Shown here piece after piece: positions 42,196-52,386 of a DNA stretch of 64,000 nt. How positions within the stretch are numbered: position 1 is the first letter of the stretch; every line of letters starts with the position of its first letter. Source of the DNA: Bradyrhizobium viridifuturi (GTDB lineage Bacteria; Pseudomonadota; Alphaproteobacteria; Rhizobiales; Xanthobacteraceae); the NCBI RefSeq assembly GCF_001238275.1, contig NZ_LGTB01000040.1:37842-101841 (forward strand). Reading direction: 5' to 3'. Position numbers and translations under genes: made by a program. The notes under the pieces are model-generated. The model ran no database searches and was not told where the DNA came from. It saw only the letters and a program-made list of their open reading frames with translations.

Positions 42196-42449
42196 GGCAA
42201 AGCTACGCATCCCGAAAATATCGAAAACAACCCCATGCAAAGGAGCAGGTTGCCGTCGGCAGTCGGACAACAAGCGGCTTGACACGTCGGGCAAATCAGC
42301 GATACGTTTCTATTATTCCGAAATAACGCGAGCGCGCCCCGCTGGAAGGGCTTCGCGACAAGCGGGAGCGGTCAATCCGTCCGATCGACCAGCCCGGATA
42401 TCGCTTCGCGCATCCGGGCGAGTTGCCAGCCGCCTCCCGATACCGAGAC
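42196..42449. other. Intergenic gap between propeller and cytochrome c genes
   Basis: Two genes converge on this 254-bp stretch. No gene, strong terminator or repeat was recognised; a CCCGGATATCGC / ATCCGGG hairpin near 42391-42419 may act as a weak end. Confidence 0.35.
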
Positions 42450-42854
42450 TCACTGCTTGGTTTGCAGATAGGCGATGACGTCGGCGCGGTCGCGGGCGTC
42501 GCCGAGCCCCTTGAAGAACATCTTCACGCCGTGGACGTCGCCGCGGGGGTCGGCGAGATAGGAATCCAGCGCCGTCACGTCCCAAGGCGTCTTGTTGCCG
42601 CGCATCGCGTCCGAATAGTCAAACCCCTGGACCGACGCCGGCTGGCGGCCGACGACGTGCCACAGGCTCGGGCCGACCTTGTTCACGCCGACATCGATCG
42701 AATGGCAGTTCTGGCAAATGCGCTGGAAGATGGCCTGGCCCGCGATCGGGTCACCATCGAGGGCCCAGGCCGGCGCAGCCGATGTCGCGAGCAGGGCGGT
42801 GGCGAGCGTCATGCTGCCGACGGCGCAGGCCGCGGCGAATTTCGTCCCCATCAT
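42450..42854 (-). CDS. Class I c-type cytochrome
   Basis: Periplasmic monohaem cytochrome c (134 aa). Signal peptide CAVGSMTLATALLATSAAPA ends AWA-L; haem motif CQNCH in IFQRICQNCHSIDVG near residues 47-61, with the axial Met probably in DYSDAMRGNKT or GVKMFFKGL (PxxKM-like). The C-terminal helix DRADVIAYLQTKQ is typical of cytochrome c2. ATG at 42854 with GGAG upstream was chosen over a longer frame. A 15-bp tandem duplication (42886-42915) lies in its 5' region. Possible electron acceptor for the SRPBCC/propeller-linked system. Confidence 0.9.
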   Translation of the reverse strand: MMGTKFAAACAVGSMTLATALLATSAAPAWALDGDPIAGQAIFQRICQNCHSIDVGVNKVGPSLWHVVGRQPASVQGFDYSDAMRGNKTPWDVTALDSYLADPRGDVHGVKMFFKGLGDARDRADVIAYLQTKQ

Positions 42855-42885
42855 GAATTTCTCCGGAAACAGTTTGGATTGCAAT

Positions 42886-42915
42886 TGGCGGGATGTCGGG
42901 TGGCGGGATGTCGGG
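42886..42915. repeat. Perfect 15-bp tandem duplication upstream of cytochrome c
   Basis: The unit TGGCGGGATGTCGGG occurs twice in direct tandem (42886-42900 and 42901-42915), 32 bp upstream of the cytochrome c start codon on the minus strand. Confidence 0.95.
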
Positions 42916-43007
42916 TCGATCCAACTTCCTGGTTTGAGCATTGATCTTCGCGCGAACGCGTTCCGCGTTTGTCGCGCGGGAGAACCGGTTTCGACTTTTC
43001 CGGTTCT

Positions 43008-43568
43008 CTAATGCCGCTCGGCTTCAGCCTCCTTCTCGAGCTCCATGATATGGGCGCGCAGCACATCGAACCGCGCCTCGGTCGCATCGCTGAACAACGG
43101 GTCCTTGTGCGGCGAGAGGGTGGACGCGATGTCGGCCCAATCCTGCGGCGTCAGTGCCTTGACCGCGGCTGGGAAGAAATCGCGGTCTTCCATCATGATG
43201 TGCCGCCGCTCGTACGCCAGGAAATCGCGGATGACCGCGTCGACGTTCTCGCGCGGAATCTCGCCGCCTGCGCGGACATTGGCAACCGCATGGGCGACGC
43301 GGTGCAGGCCATCGGAGCCCTTCTGATGCTCGCGCGCGAGATCGCCCATTTTCGCCGCGGCCGCAGGATCGCGCTGCCTGAGCCTGGCGAAGATCAGATC
43401 TTCCTGGCGATGATGGTAGAGCTCCGTGTAGACCTCGAAATAGGCGATGATGCTGCCGATCACTTCGTAGTCCGGCGCGGCGTGATCGAAAATATCCAGC
43501 TCATGCTCGAGAACGTTGAGCAGTCGCTCGATGTTGCGGTGTTCCCGGGACAGAATGTCGATGATCAT
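43008..43568 (-). CDS. Hemerythrin HHE-domain protein
   Basis: Cytoplasmic four-helix protein (186 aa) likely binding a di-iron centre. Ligand-type residues: H10 and N12 region (DILSREHRNIERLLNVLEHE), YTELYHHRQEDLIFARL near residue 48-64, MGDLAREHQKGSDGLHRVAH near 74-93, and YERRHIMMEDRDFFPAA near 122-138 (HxxxE-D). Family roles include oxygen, nitric oxide or iron sensing and repair; none can be chosen here. It is upstream of and divergent from the PRC-barrel gene. Confidence 0.9.
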   Translation of the reverse strand: MIIDILSREHRNIERLLNVLEHELDIFDHAAPDYEVIGSIIAYFEVYTELYHHRQEDLIFARLRQRDPAAAAKMGDLAREHQKGSDGLHRVAHAVANVRAGGEIPRENVDAVIRDFLAYERRHIMMEDRDFFPAAVKALTPQDWADIASTLSPHKDPLFSDATEARFDVLRAHIMELEKEAEAERH

Positions 43569-43786
43569 GGCGCTGATCCAGGCAGGAGACTAGATTAATC
43601 AATAGACGAAAAGACCGTCGCGAACTTTGCGCTGGATCAAGGCGCAGCCCGAATCTGCTCGATGGTTCACGCAAAGCACTGCCTGAATGCGCCCGAGCCG
43701 GTCACCGCGGCGGGGTTTGCCGGTTGGCTCAACAGGCCGAGGGGCGTATGATCCGCGGCAAATACGAGGAAAACAGGGAGGATGCC

Positions 43787-44119
43787 ATGCATCATACCTT
43801 GGTGCCCAGTGACCGGGTCGAGCATGTCTGCGTCTTCGGGCGCGACGGTTCAAAACTCGGTTCGATCGAGCGGCTGATGCTCGACAAGGTGAGCGGAACG
43901 GTGGCCTACGCCATCATCAAGACCGGCGGCGTGCTGAGCAGCCATCACCACTATCCCGTCAGATGGACCGCACTGCACTTCGATCCGGCGCGGCAGGCGT
44001 TCGAGGCCGAGGTGACGCTGGAGGATCTGCGCGCCGGGCCGTCCGAGTTCGACGGCGACGAATTCGACTGGGGCGACCGCTCGCAGTCGTATACGCACCC
44101 GAACTATTGGGCGGTGTAG
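43787..44119 (+). CDS. PRC-barrel domain protein
   Basis: Small protein of 110 aa. The barrel includes VCVFGRDGSKLGSIERLMLD and SGTVAYAIIKTGGVLSSHHH, followed by YPVRWTALHFDPARQAFEAE and an acidic C-terminus (DEFDWGDRSQSYTHPNYWAV). Start ATG at 43787 with GGGAGG 6 nt upstream. PRC barrels take part in RNA maturation or photosynthetic complexes, and in Rhizobiales occur in stress-induced proteins; role unknown. About 50 bp of this gene is duplicated at 45681-45730. Confidence 0.88.
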   Translation: MHHTLVPSDRVEHVCVFGRDGSKLGSIERLMLDKVSGTVAYAIIKTGGVLSSHHHYPVRWTALHFDPARQAFEAEVTLEDLRAGPSEFDGDEFDWGDRSQSYTHPNYWAV

Positions 44120-44140
44120 CGCGGAGGCGAGGGCGGTGTT

Positions 44141-44226
44141 GTAGCCCGCATGAGCGAAGCGACATGCGGGAGCAGTGAAGCTGTCCGGCCGATAGACCCG
44201 CATATCGCTTCGCTCATGCGGGCTAC
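44141..44226. repeat. 86-bp palindromic repeat with perfect 22-bp ends
   Basis: Arms 44141-44162 and 44205-44226 are exact inverted complements (GTAGCCCGCATGAGCGAAGC and its complement). Interior about 42 bp. Related copies lie at 44670-44752, 45594-45615 and 45760-45790, and a short variant at 13689. It lies between the PRC and VOC genes. Confidence 0.92.
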
Positions 44227-44248
44227 CTACTGAGTCAAAGTCAGGCAC

Positions 44249-44617
44249 ATGACCCAATACAAACCCGTCGGCTGGCCTTCCGTCATCCCGAGAATTGTCA
44301 CGCGTGACCTCATCGGGCTCGCTGGATTCCTGCGAGATGTTTTCGGTGCCGAAGGCGAAGTCCGGTCCGGCGCGCCAACAGAAGTCCGCATCGGAGACTC
44401 GATCATCCTGATCAGCGACGGCGGAAGCGTGCGTGACGCCATGCCGGCCTTCCTCTACGTCTATGTTGAGAACACGGACGAGACCTATCGGCGTGCGATC
44501 GCTGCAGGCGCTGAATCGATCGAAACTCCTGCGGATACGCCCTATGGCGACAGACGCGCGATGGTCCGGGATGCCTGGGCAAACATCTGGCAAATCGCCA
44601 CCTACCGGGGCACGTGA
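44249..44617 (+). CDS. VOC-superfamily (glyoxalase-like) protein
   Basis: Single-domain protein of 122 aa with the paired beta-alpha-beta-beta-beta fold. Motifs: SVIPRIVTRDLIGLAGFLRD, VFGAEGEVRSGAPTEVRIGD, DSIILISDGG and the second half ETYRRAIAAGAESIETPADT, YGDRRAMVRDAWANIWQIAT. Similar to glyoxalase/bleomycin-resistance-like PhnB proteins; the substrate is unknown. Flanked by palindromic repeats on both sides. Confidence 0.88.
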   Translation: MTQYKPVGWPSVIPRIVTRDLIGLAGFLRDVFGAEGEVRSGAPTEVRIGDSIILISDGGSVRDAMPAFLYVYVENTDETYRRAIAAGAESIETPADTPYGDRRAMVRDAWANIWQIATYRGT

Positions 44618-44669
44618 AGGAGCGATCGTTGTCGCCCGTAAAAGCCAACGGGTTGCGCGAACGCGCGCC

Positions 44670-44752
44670 CGATGGCGTGCTTCGCGACATGCGGGACCAG
44701 TCGGCGTGTCCGGCTGATAAACCCCGCATATCGCTTCGCTCATGCGGGCTAG
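44670..44752. repeat. Degenerate copy of the GTAGCCCG palindromic repeat
   Basis: The right arm (CATATCGCTTCGCTCATGCG followed by GGCTA, up to 44752) matches the 44205-44226 arm, and the interior shares GTCCGGCTGATA with that element. The left arm is degraded (TGCTTCGCGACATGCGGGA). It directly abuts the Coa1-like gene. Confidence 0.75.
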
Positions 44753-44755
44753 TTG

Positions 44756-45478
44756 CTATTTGTCGCAATTGATCCCTGGAACGGCCCCAAGCCCTCCGGG
44801 GAAGAAGGACCCTCCGCACTTTACACCTGCCCCCGGCCGAGCGCGGTCCAACGCATTTTTACCGCTCGTTGGCACGACCAGGAGATCTAATACGCCGTCA
44901 CGTCCGTTGACCTTAAGTGTGAGTCGACTCAAGGACCACACTCCGCTTTTTTGGAGTGCCTCGAGAAAAACACGCCCATTGGCCTTTGGTCCCGTCGCTG
45001 AGAAGCTGAGAATAGCGCGCCCCTCTGCACTAGGGATCGAGATTGAACCGACAGGGAAGCCGGTGGATATCGGTTGGCCGAGGATATCGACTGCTCTAGC
45101 GCTTAACCGTAGTTCGAATGCGCCCAGCTCGTAAGGTTTAGAATGCCCGAGGGAATAGAGGCTCCAGCCCAAGGCACTGCCGACTAGCACTATTGAGCCA
45201 ATCCAGAGAACTGCGCCCCACCTTGCCCACGAACGTTGCACGCGCTTGAAATGCTCGACGCTATCCCATCGTTTGTTGCGCCACGCCCATTGGCTCCCTT
45301 TGAACCCGAGCATGAAGCTCATGACCACGCCCACAAAAGGAACGAACGTTAGGAATGCAATAAAGGTGTTATTTCCAACACCCCATATCCAAGAGAGCAA
45401 GAATGCGCCCCAATTCCAGCGGTCGATTTCTGGCGGGACCACTCTCGGATCGAGAGGTGGAACACGTGGTCCACTCAT
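44756..45478 (-). CDS. Coa1-like membrane protein
   Basis: Membrane protein of 240 aa with an N-terminal Pro-rich segment and PPEIDRWNWGAFLLSWIWGV, a helix pair (FIAFLTFVPFVGVVMSFMLG, WGAVLWIGSIVLVGSALGWS), and a soluble C-terminal domain with FPVGSISIPSAEGRAILSFS. The arrangement recalls the cytochrome c oxidase assembly factor Coa1 family, suggested only by layout. Stop codon is 4 bp from a palindromic repeat. Composition is less GC-biased than neighbours, so transfer is possible. Confidence 0.65.
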   Translation of the reverse strand: MSGPRVPPLDPRVVPPEIDRWNWGAFLLSWIWGVGNNTFIAFLTFVPFVGVVMSFMLGFKGSQWAWRNKRWDSVEHFKRVQRSWARWGAVLWIGSIVLVGSALGWSLYSLGHSKPYELGAFELRLSARAVDILGQPISTGFPVGSISIPSAEGRAILSFSATGPKANGRVFLEALQKSGVWSLSRLTLKVNGRDGVLDLLVVPTSGKNALDRARPGAGVKCGGSFFPGGLGAVPGINCDK

Positions 45479-45593
45479 CTTCGCATCTCGTCTCAAAGCG
45501 ACGCCCTAGGTGGCGCCAAACTATAGGAAGAGTAACCTTAGATTGAGCGTAATCAAGGATTGCCGCTCGTTGGCGGTCCATCGCATTTTGCTC

Positions 45594-45615
45594 CCCAGAT
45601 GTCGCTTCGCTCATC
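45594..45615. repeat. Half-copy of the GTAGCCCG repeat
   Basis: AGATGTCGCTTCGCTCATCC followed by GGGCTA; one arm only, in the GGAT variant of the family. Confidence 0.65.
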
Positions 45616-45680
45616 CGGGCTACTTGCTTCGTTGGCTCTTCGGAATGACCGGCGTATACTATTTGCCAAACACAAGGAGC

Positions 45681-45730
45681 GGTGGCGTACGCCCATCATC
45701 AAGACCGGCGGCGTGCTGAGCACCCACCAT
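45681..45730 (+). pseudogene. Fragment duplicated from the PRC-barrel gene
   Basis: Bases 45692-45721 are identical over about 30 nt to 43911-43940 inside the PRC gene (core ATCATCAAGACCGGCGGCGT), with similarity extending over some 48 bp and one extra base. It encodes IIKTGGVLSTHH in one frame but has no start, stop or flanks of the PRC domain. It is a partial duplication. Confidence 0.8.
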
Positions 45731-45759
45731 GCGGGAGCGGCCAACGTGTCCCGCCGACA

Positions 45760-45790
45760 GTCCTGGATGTCGCTTCGCTTATCCGGGCTT
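45760..45790. repeat. Half-copy of the GTAGCCCG repeat
   Basis: TGGATGTCGCTTCGCTTATC followed by CGGGCTTC; adjoins the 3' end of the truncated AlbA_2 gene. Confidence 0.6.
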
Positions 45791-45799
45791 CAAATTGAT

Positions 45800-46318
45800 C
45801 TATCGCGCTTTCGGAAAGTTCGGTCCTTTCTGATAGCCTGTTTTCGCTTGAGGACGGTCGGGTATCCCCTTATTGAATTTGAGCCTCGATATCTGCCCCT
45901 CAGTAGTCTGTGGCAGATTTTGTGCGCCTCTCCGAAGATACATGACGCCGTCACTCGCGGCGCGAATGTCGGGCGTTTTCAGAACTTCACAGTGGAGTAC
46001 GAGTCCGGGTAGGCCTTCGCATTTCAGAAATTGGTACTTGAAGTAAGTCCCAAGTGGGAAGAACTGTTCGAAGGCTTGGATGTGCCCGTTGGCGGCCTCC
46101 GCATCTGAAAATCCCGACCAGCGTTTTGCCGCGAATGCCCCGCTATTCAGCACCCCAATGAAGAGTTCGCCACCGTCCGCATTCGCAAAAGCTGAGAGAG
46201 ATTTCGTCAGTTTTGCCGGAGAGACCTCTTTCGCCTTAAAGTCAAGGAAATGCCCTTCACCACGATCCAACAGATCAGCGAACTGTGCAGTTGAGATCGA
46301 AGTTATTTCAATTGCCAC
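45800..46318 (-). CDS. AlbA_2 (Schlafen-like) ATP-binding protein, probably C-terminally truncated
   Basis: 172-aa protein whose first 145 residues match the AlbA_2/divergent AAA-4 domain: EGHFLDFKAKEVSPAKLTKS, LSAFANADGGELFIGVLNSG and GVMYLRRGAQNLPQTTEGQI. Full-length relatives are usually two to three times longer, with a helicase-like or winged-helix C-terminus. The last 25 residues (KGIPDRPQAKTGYQKGPNFP) are unlike the family, and the stop lies 8 bp from a palindromic repeat, so the gene was probably cut by rearrangement. Such proteins can belong to defence systems. Runs toward the repeats, 2 bp before uvrA on the same strand. Confidence 0.75.
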   Translation of the reverse strand: MAIEITSISTAQFADLLDRGEGHFLDFKAKEVSPAKLTKSLSAFANADGGELFIGVLNSGAFAAKRWSGFSDAEAANGHIQAFEQFFPLGTYFKYQFLKCEGLPGLVLHCEVLKTPDIRAASDGVMYLRRGAQNLPQTTEGQISRLKFNKGIPDRPQAKTGYQKGPNFPKAR

Positions 46319-46320
46319 GA

Positions 46321-49353
<3,033 letters not shown>

Positions 49354-49585
49354 CGCCGGTGATGCCGGGAGCTTGCGCCGATGGGGTGTGAAGACTGGAA
49401 CGTAGGAAGAACGGCCGACAATTTCCAGTGCTGAATGGCGTCCATCAACGGATAGTTTGGCTGTTGGCAGCAGCCGTCAGCAGGTTCGGTTCCAGATTTC
49501 TGTTTTGACGCGTTTTCCTGACGCGAACCGGGATCCATCCCGGATCAAGTCCGGGACAGGCTTCGCTCGAAAACGCTTTGACGCA
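49354..49585. promoter_or_regulatory. uvrA upstream region with SOS box
   Basis: Non-coding 232 bp from the uvrA start to the terminator of the barrel gene. It contains the LexA box described separately and direct ACGCG-rich repeats (TTTTGACGCG near 49502, CTTTGACGC near 49577). Confidence 0.6.
49398..49412. promoter_or_regulatory. LexA/SOS box upstream of uvrA
   Basis: Exact alphaproteobacterial LexA consensus: GAAC (49398-49401), 7-nt spacer GTAGGAA, GAAC (49409-49412), 45 bp before uvrA. The same pattern is found upstream of ssb. Confidence 0.88.
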
Positions 49586-49586
49586 A

Positions 49587-49611
49587 AAAGGCCGGCGCGA
49601 GGCCGGCCTTT
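49587..49611 (-). terminator. Intrinsic terminator of the first outer-membrane barrel gene
   Basis: Perfect 10-bp stem (49587-49596 with 49602-49611), 5-nt loop, T-run on the minus strand. Identical in stem and loop to 50652-50676. Confidence 0.9.
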
Positions 49612-49637
49612 CCGAGACCTTGTGGTCTGTCTTTCTC

Positions 49638-50303
49638 TTAGTACTTCGCGACGATCGGGCCGCCGAAGTGATAGTTCACGCCGAACTGGACGCTGTGCAG
49701 GTTGATGTCGGCCGACGGAACGCCGAAGTAGGTCTCGCCGCCGAGGCTGCGATACAGGTACTCGCCCTTGATCGACCACTGCGGCGCGATGAACGCCTCG
49801 ATGCCGGCGCCGACGGTCCAGCCGGAGTGGAAGTTGCTCTGCGAGGCGCTCACGCCGCCCGCGCTGAGGGTGAGCTTGTTGTCGACCCAGGCATAGCCGC
49901 CGGTGCCGTAGAACAGCACCTTGTCGACCGCGAAGCCGATGCGGCCGCGGGCGGTGCCGAGCGCGTCGATCTTGCTCGTCGCAGTGATGCCGAACGCGGA
50001 GGCGGAGGCGTTGACGTCAGCCCAGCCGCCGTCGGCCTCGATGCCGTACACGATGTTGCCGGCCTGCCAGTTGTAGCCGATGGTGCCGCCGGCGAAGCCG
50101 CCTTCCATCTTCGGATTGCCGGAATCCTCGCTGGCATAGCCGCCGAAGCCGCCGATGTAGAAGCCGGTCCAGTTGTAGATCGCGACCGGCGGCGGAGCCT
50201 TCACGTAGGGGCCGCGTGCGGCGAGATCAGCGGCCATTGCCGGTGCAATTGCGCTGAGGGCAAACATGCCGGCCGAGGCCAGCAAAACATTCCTGATTTT
50301 CAA
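49638..50303 (-). CDS. Outer-membrane beta-barrel protein (Omp25/31-like), copy 1
   Basis: Small surface barrel (221 aa) of the RopB/Omp25 type. Signal peptide from a TTG start (LKIRNVLLASAGMFALSAIA, ending AMA-A), then ADLAARGPYVKAPPPVAIYN, WTGFYIGGFGGYASEDSGNP and beta strands through LTLSAGGVSASQSNFHSGWT, GAGIEAFIAPQWSIKGEYLY, ending FGVNYHFGGPIVAKY with the terminal aromatic. An in-frame TTG at 50336 is less likely. Paralogous to the gene at 50703, with an identical downstream terminator. Confidence 0.9.
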   Translation of the reverse strand: MKIRNVLLASAGMFALSAIAPAMAADLAARGPYVKAPPPVAIYNWTGFYIGGFGGYASEDSGNPKMEGGFAGGTIGYNWQAGNIVYGIEADGGWADVNASASAFGITATSKIDALGTARGRIGFAVDKVLFYGTGGYAWVDNKLTLSAGGVSASQSNFHSGWTVGAGIEAFIAPQWSIKGEYLYRSLGGETYFGVPSADINLHSVQFGVNYHFGGPIVAKY

Positions 50304-50651
50304 AGTCCCAGTCCCATTTTCTTGTTGTCCCTTCAAACATTGAAGGGAACGTCACAGCAGTGTCGTGCGACGCTCACGTGTTTCTACATAGAAATCTTGG
50401 AAGTTGTGTATCCGTGAAACCACAATGCACGGAAAACGGCCCATGCGAGCCGTGCGCTTGTCCGCAACGAAAGCGCCGACACACGGCCGGCTCTTGTGTT
50501 CGCTGCACAGGTGCGGCGCGCGGCCGCAGGTAACTCAGTATTTCGCTGGCACCACCGGGCTTGGCGAACTGAAGTGGTAGTTGATCCGCCGGCCGCACGC
50601 AGGCCGGCCCGGCAATTCAAACCCGCGAGGCAAACAAGACGAGGCAAACAA
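50304..50651. other. Spacer between the two paralogous barrel genes
   Basis: About 350 bp with no gene. It should carry the copy-1 promoter. A direct repeat GAGGCAAACAAGAC / GAGGCAAACAAAAA (50627-50654) precedes the copy-2 terminator. Confidence 0.45.
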
Positions 50652-50676
50652 AAAGGCCGGCGCGAGGCCGGCCTTT
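50652..50676 (-). terminator. Intrinsic terminator of the second outer-membrane barrel gene
   Basis: Same hairpin as 49587-49611 (stem 50652-50661 with 50667-50676, identical 5-nt loop) plus T-run on the minus strand. The match points to duplication of a gene with its terminator. Confidence 0.9.
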
Positions 50677-50702
50677 GGTCTGGATCAAACCGGATCGCGC
50701 GA

Positions 50703-51446
50703 TCAGTACCGCGCAACCACCGGGCCACCCCACTTGTAGTTCACGCGGACGGTGACGAGGTCGACGTCCTGGCGGTCGCGGATGCTGCTGAACAGCGCGC
50801 CGGCGGGGGTGGTGAGGTTGTAGGTCTTGTCCTGCATGAACAGGTGGTCGTACTCGACACCGGCGGTCCAGTTCGGCGCGAAGCCGACTTCGATGCCGGC
50901 GCCGATGGTGCCGCCCCAACGGGTGTCGCTGGCGCTGCCGGCGAGCACGCCGGTCGGCGTGAAGTAGGTGTTGAAGCGGTTGTCGGTCAGCGCCGCACCG
51001 CCCTTGGCGTAGAGCAGCACGTTGTTGATGGCGTAGCCGATCTGGCCGGTGAACAGGCCGAACGCGTCGATCTTGGATTGGTTGGTGAAGAGGCCCGGGA
51101 AGATCGCGCTGCCGTTGCTGCCCTTCAGGTCAGCCCAGTCGCCCTGCGCCTCGAGGCCGAACACCCAGGCGCCGGCCTGCCAGCGATAGCCGATCTGGCC
51201 ACCGGCGACGCCGCCGGTCGCGTCATGGCAACCATCCGATCCAATGAAGAGGCCGCCCGGGACCTGGTCCCAGCAATTGTGGCTCGAGCCCCAGCCGCCG
51301 TTGGCGCCGATGTAGAAGCCGCTCCAGTCATAGACGGCGGCAATCATCGGCGGCGCCTTGGTGTAGGGGCGCGCCGCGAGGTCGGCGGCCGCAGCAGGCG
51401 CGGCGAACGCAATCAGGGCAACCGTACCGAGCAAAAACTTCTTCAT
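50703..51446 (-). CDS. Outer-membrane beta-barrel protein (Omp25/31-like), copy 2
   Basis: Paralogue of the preceding barrel (247 aa). Signal peptide MKKFLLGTVALIAFAAPAAA, then ADLAARPYTKAPPMIAAVYD, WSGFYIGANGGWGSSHNCWD and QVPGGLFIGSDGCHD (two Cys in an extended loop), GIEVGFAPNWTAGVEYDHLF, ending VRVNYKWGGPVVARY. The double ATG (51449/51446) with GGGAGA upstream makes the start certain to one codon. Loop length is the main difference from copy 1. Confidence 0.92.
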   Translation of the reverse strand: MKKFLLGTVALIAFAAPAAAADLAARPYTKAPPMIAAVYDWSGFYIGANGGWGSSHNCWDQVPGGLFIGSDGCHDATGGVAGGQIGYRWQAGAWVFGLEAQGDWADLKGSNGSAIFPGLFTNQSKIDAFGLFTGQIGYAINNVLLYAKGGAALTDNRFNTYFTPTGVLAGSASDTRWGGTIGAGIEVGFAPNWTAGVEYDHLFMQDKTYNLTTPAGALFSSIRDRQDVDLVTVRVNYKWGGPVVARY

Positions 51447-51894
51447 CATCAATCTCCCAGCTCCCCGATCGGCTTCCAACTTGTCCCGAAGCCGATCTCA
51501 GACGCGAGCGCCCGCGTCATGGGTGGTAGCTATACGCTGATTCAACCGGAAGCGCCGTCTCCCAAAAGCCACACTCGCGGAAGAAGTGGGGTTGAGGCAA
51601 GCGATTGATTTGTCTTGTATTTTTAACGAGTGATCGAACCCGCGAGCGGCCGGGATCGAAATCGGCCGCCGTTCCATCGCCATTCGCCGCTGCTACGGCA
51701 GGTTGTGGCGAACAAAACTGGAACATGATCGGCTGCGATGCTATATCTCGAATATCGTGGATAACCGCGCGAGGGCAAAGGCGGCGAGCCGGCACCGGCG
51801 TATAGGGTCATCCACGACGCCTGCGATGTAAGTGGCGAAGGTTGAGAGCGGCGGCCGATGTCCGGACGCCCGGTTTTTGAGTGGAGATGATGCG
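51447..51894. promoter_or_regulatory. Divergent upstream region of barrel copy 2 and ssb
   Basis: 448 bp without a confident gene. It contains an SOS box (51710-51724) for ssb and AT-rich promoter sequence for the barrel gene (TTGATTTGTCTTGTATTTTT near 51605). Confidence 0.6.
51710..51724. promoter_or_regulatory. LexA/SOS box upstream of ssb
   Basis: GAAC (51710-51713), spacer AAAACTG, GAAC (51721-51724): exact GAAC-N7-GAAC. Located 171 bp upstream of the ssb start. Confidence 0.85.
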
Positions 51895-52386
51895 ATGGCA
51901 GGAAGCGTGAACAAGGTGATCCTGGTGGGAAACCTCGGCAAGGATCCGGAAATCCGGCGGACGCAGGACGGCCGTCCGATCGCAAACCTGTCCATCGCCA
52001 CCTCGGAGACCTGGCGCGACAAGGGCACCGGCGAGCGCAAGGAAAAGACCGAGTGGCACCGCGTCGTGATCTTCAACGAGGGCCTCTGCAAGGTCGCCGA
52101 GCAGTATCTGAAGAAGGGCGCCAAGGTGTACATCGAGGGTCAGCTGCAGACCCGCAAATGGACCGACCAGTCCGGCGTCGAGAAGTACTCGACCGAAGTC
52201 GTGCTGCAGGGCTTCAACTCCAACCTGACCATGCTCGACGGGCGGGGCGGCGGAGGCGGCAGCTTCTCCGATGACGGCGGCAGCGACTTCGGCTCGTCCG
52301 GTCCGGTCAGCTCGGCGCCGCGGCGCGCGGTGGCCGCCGGCGGCGGCAGCCGCAACAGCGACATGGACGACGACATCCCGTTCTGA
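51895..52386 (+). CDS. ssb: Single-stranded DNA-binding protein
   Basis: Essential ssDNA-binding protein (163 aa). OB fold over about residues 5-110 starting AGSVNKVILVGNLGKDPEIR and including FNEGLCKVAEQYLKKGAKVY, IEGQLQTRKWTDQSGVEKYS; Gly-rich linker (GRGGGGGSFSDDGGSDFGSS); acidic tip MDDDIPF that docks repair and replication partners. ATG at 51895 chosen at the start of the OB fold, preceded by GGAGATG. SOS box upstream suggests DNA-damage induction together with uvrA. Confidence 0.98.
   Translation: MAGSVNKVILVGNLGKDPEIRRTQDGRPIANLSIATSETWRDKGTGERKEKTEWHRVVIFNEGLCKVAEQYLKKGAKVYIEGQLQTRKWTDQSGVEKYSTEVVLQGFNSNLTMLDGRGGGGGSFSDDGGSDFGSSGPVSSAPRRAVAAGGGSRNSDMDDDIPF

Larger units (their letters stand above)
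45479..45799. other. Repeat-rich region with gene remnants
   Basis: No intact gene. It contains two half-copies of the GTAGCCCG repeat (45594-45615 and 45760-45790, both GATGTCGCTTCGCT-cored) and a 50-bp segment nearly identical to part of the PRC-barrel gene (45681-45730). It separates the Coa1-like gene from the truncated AlbA_2 gene. Confidence 0.8.
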
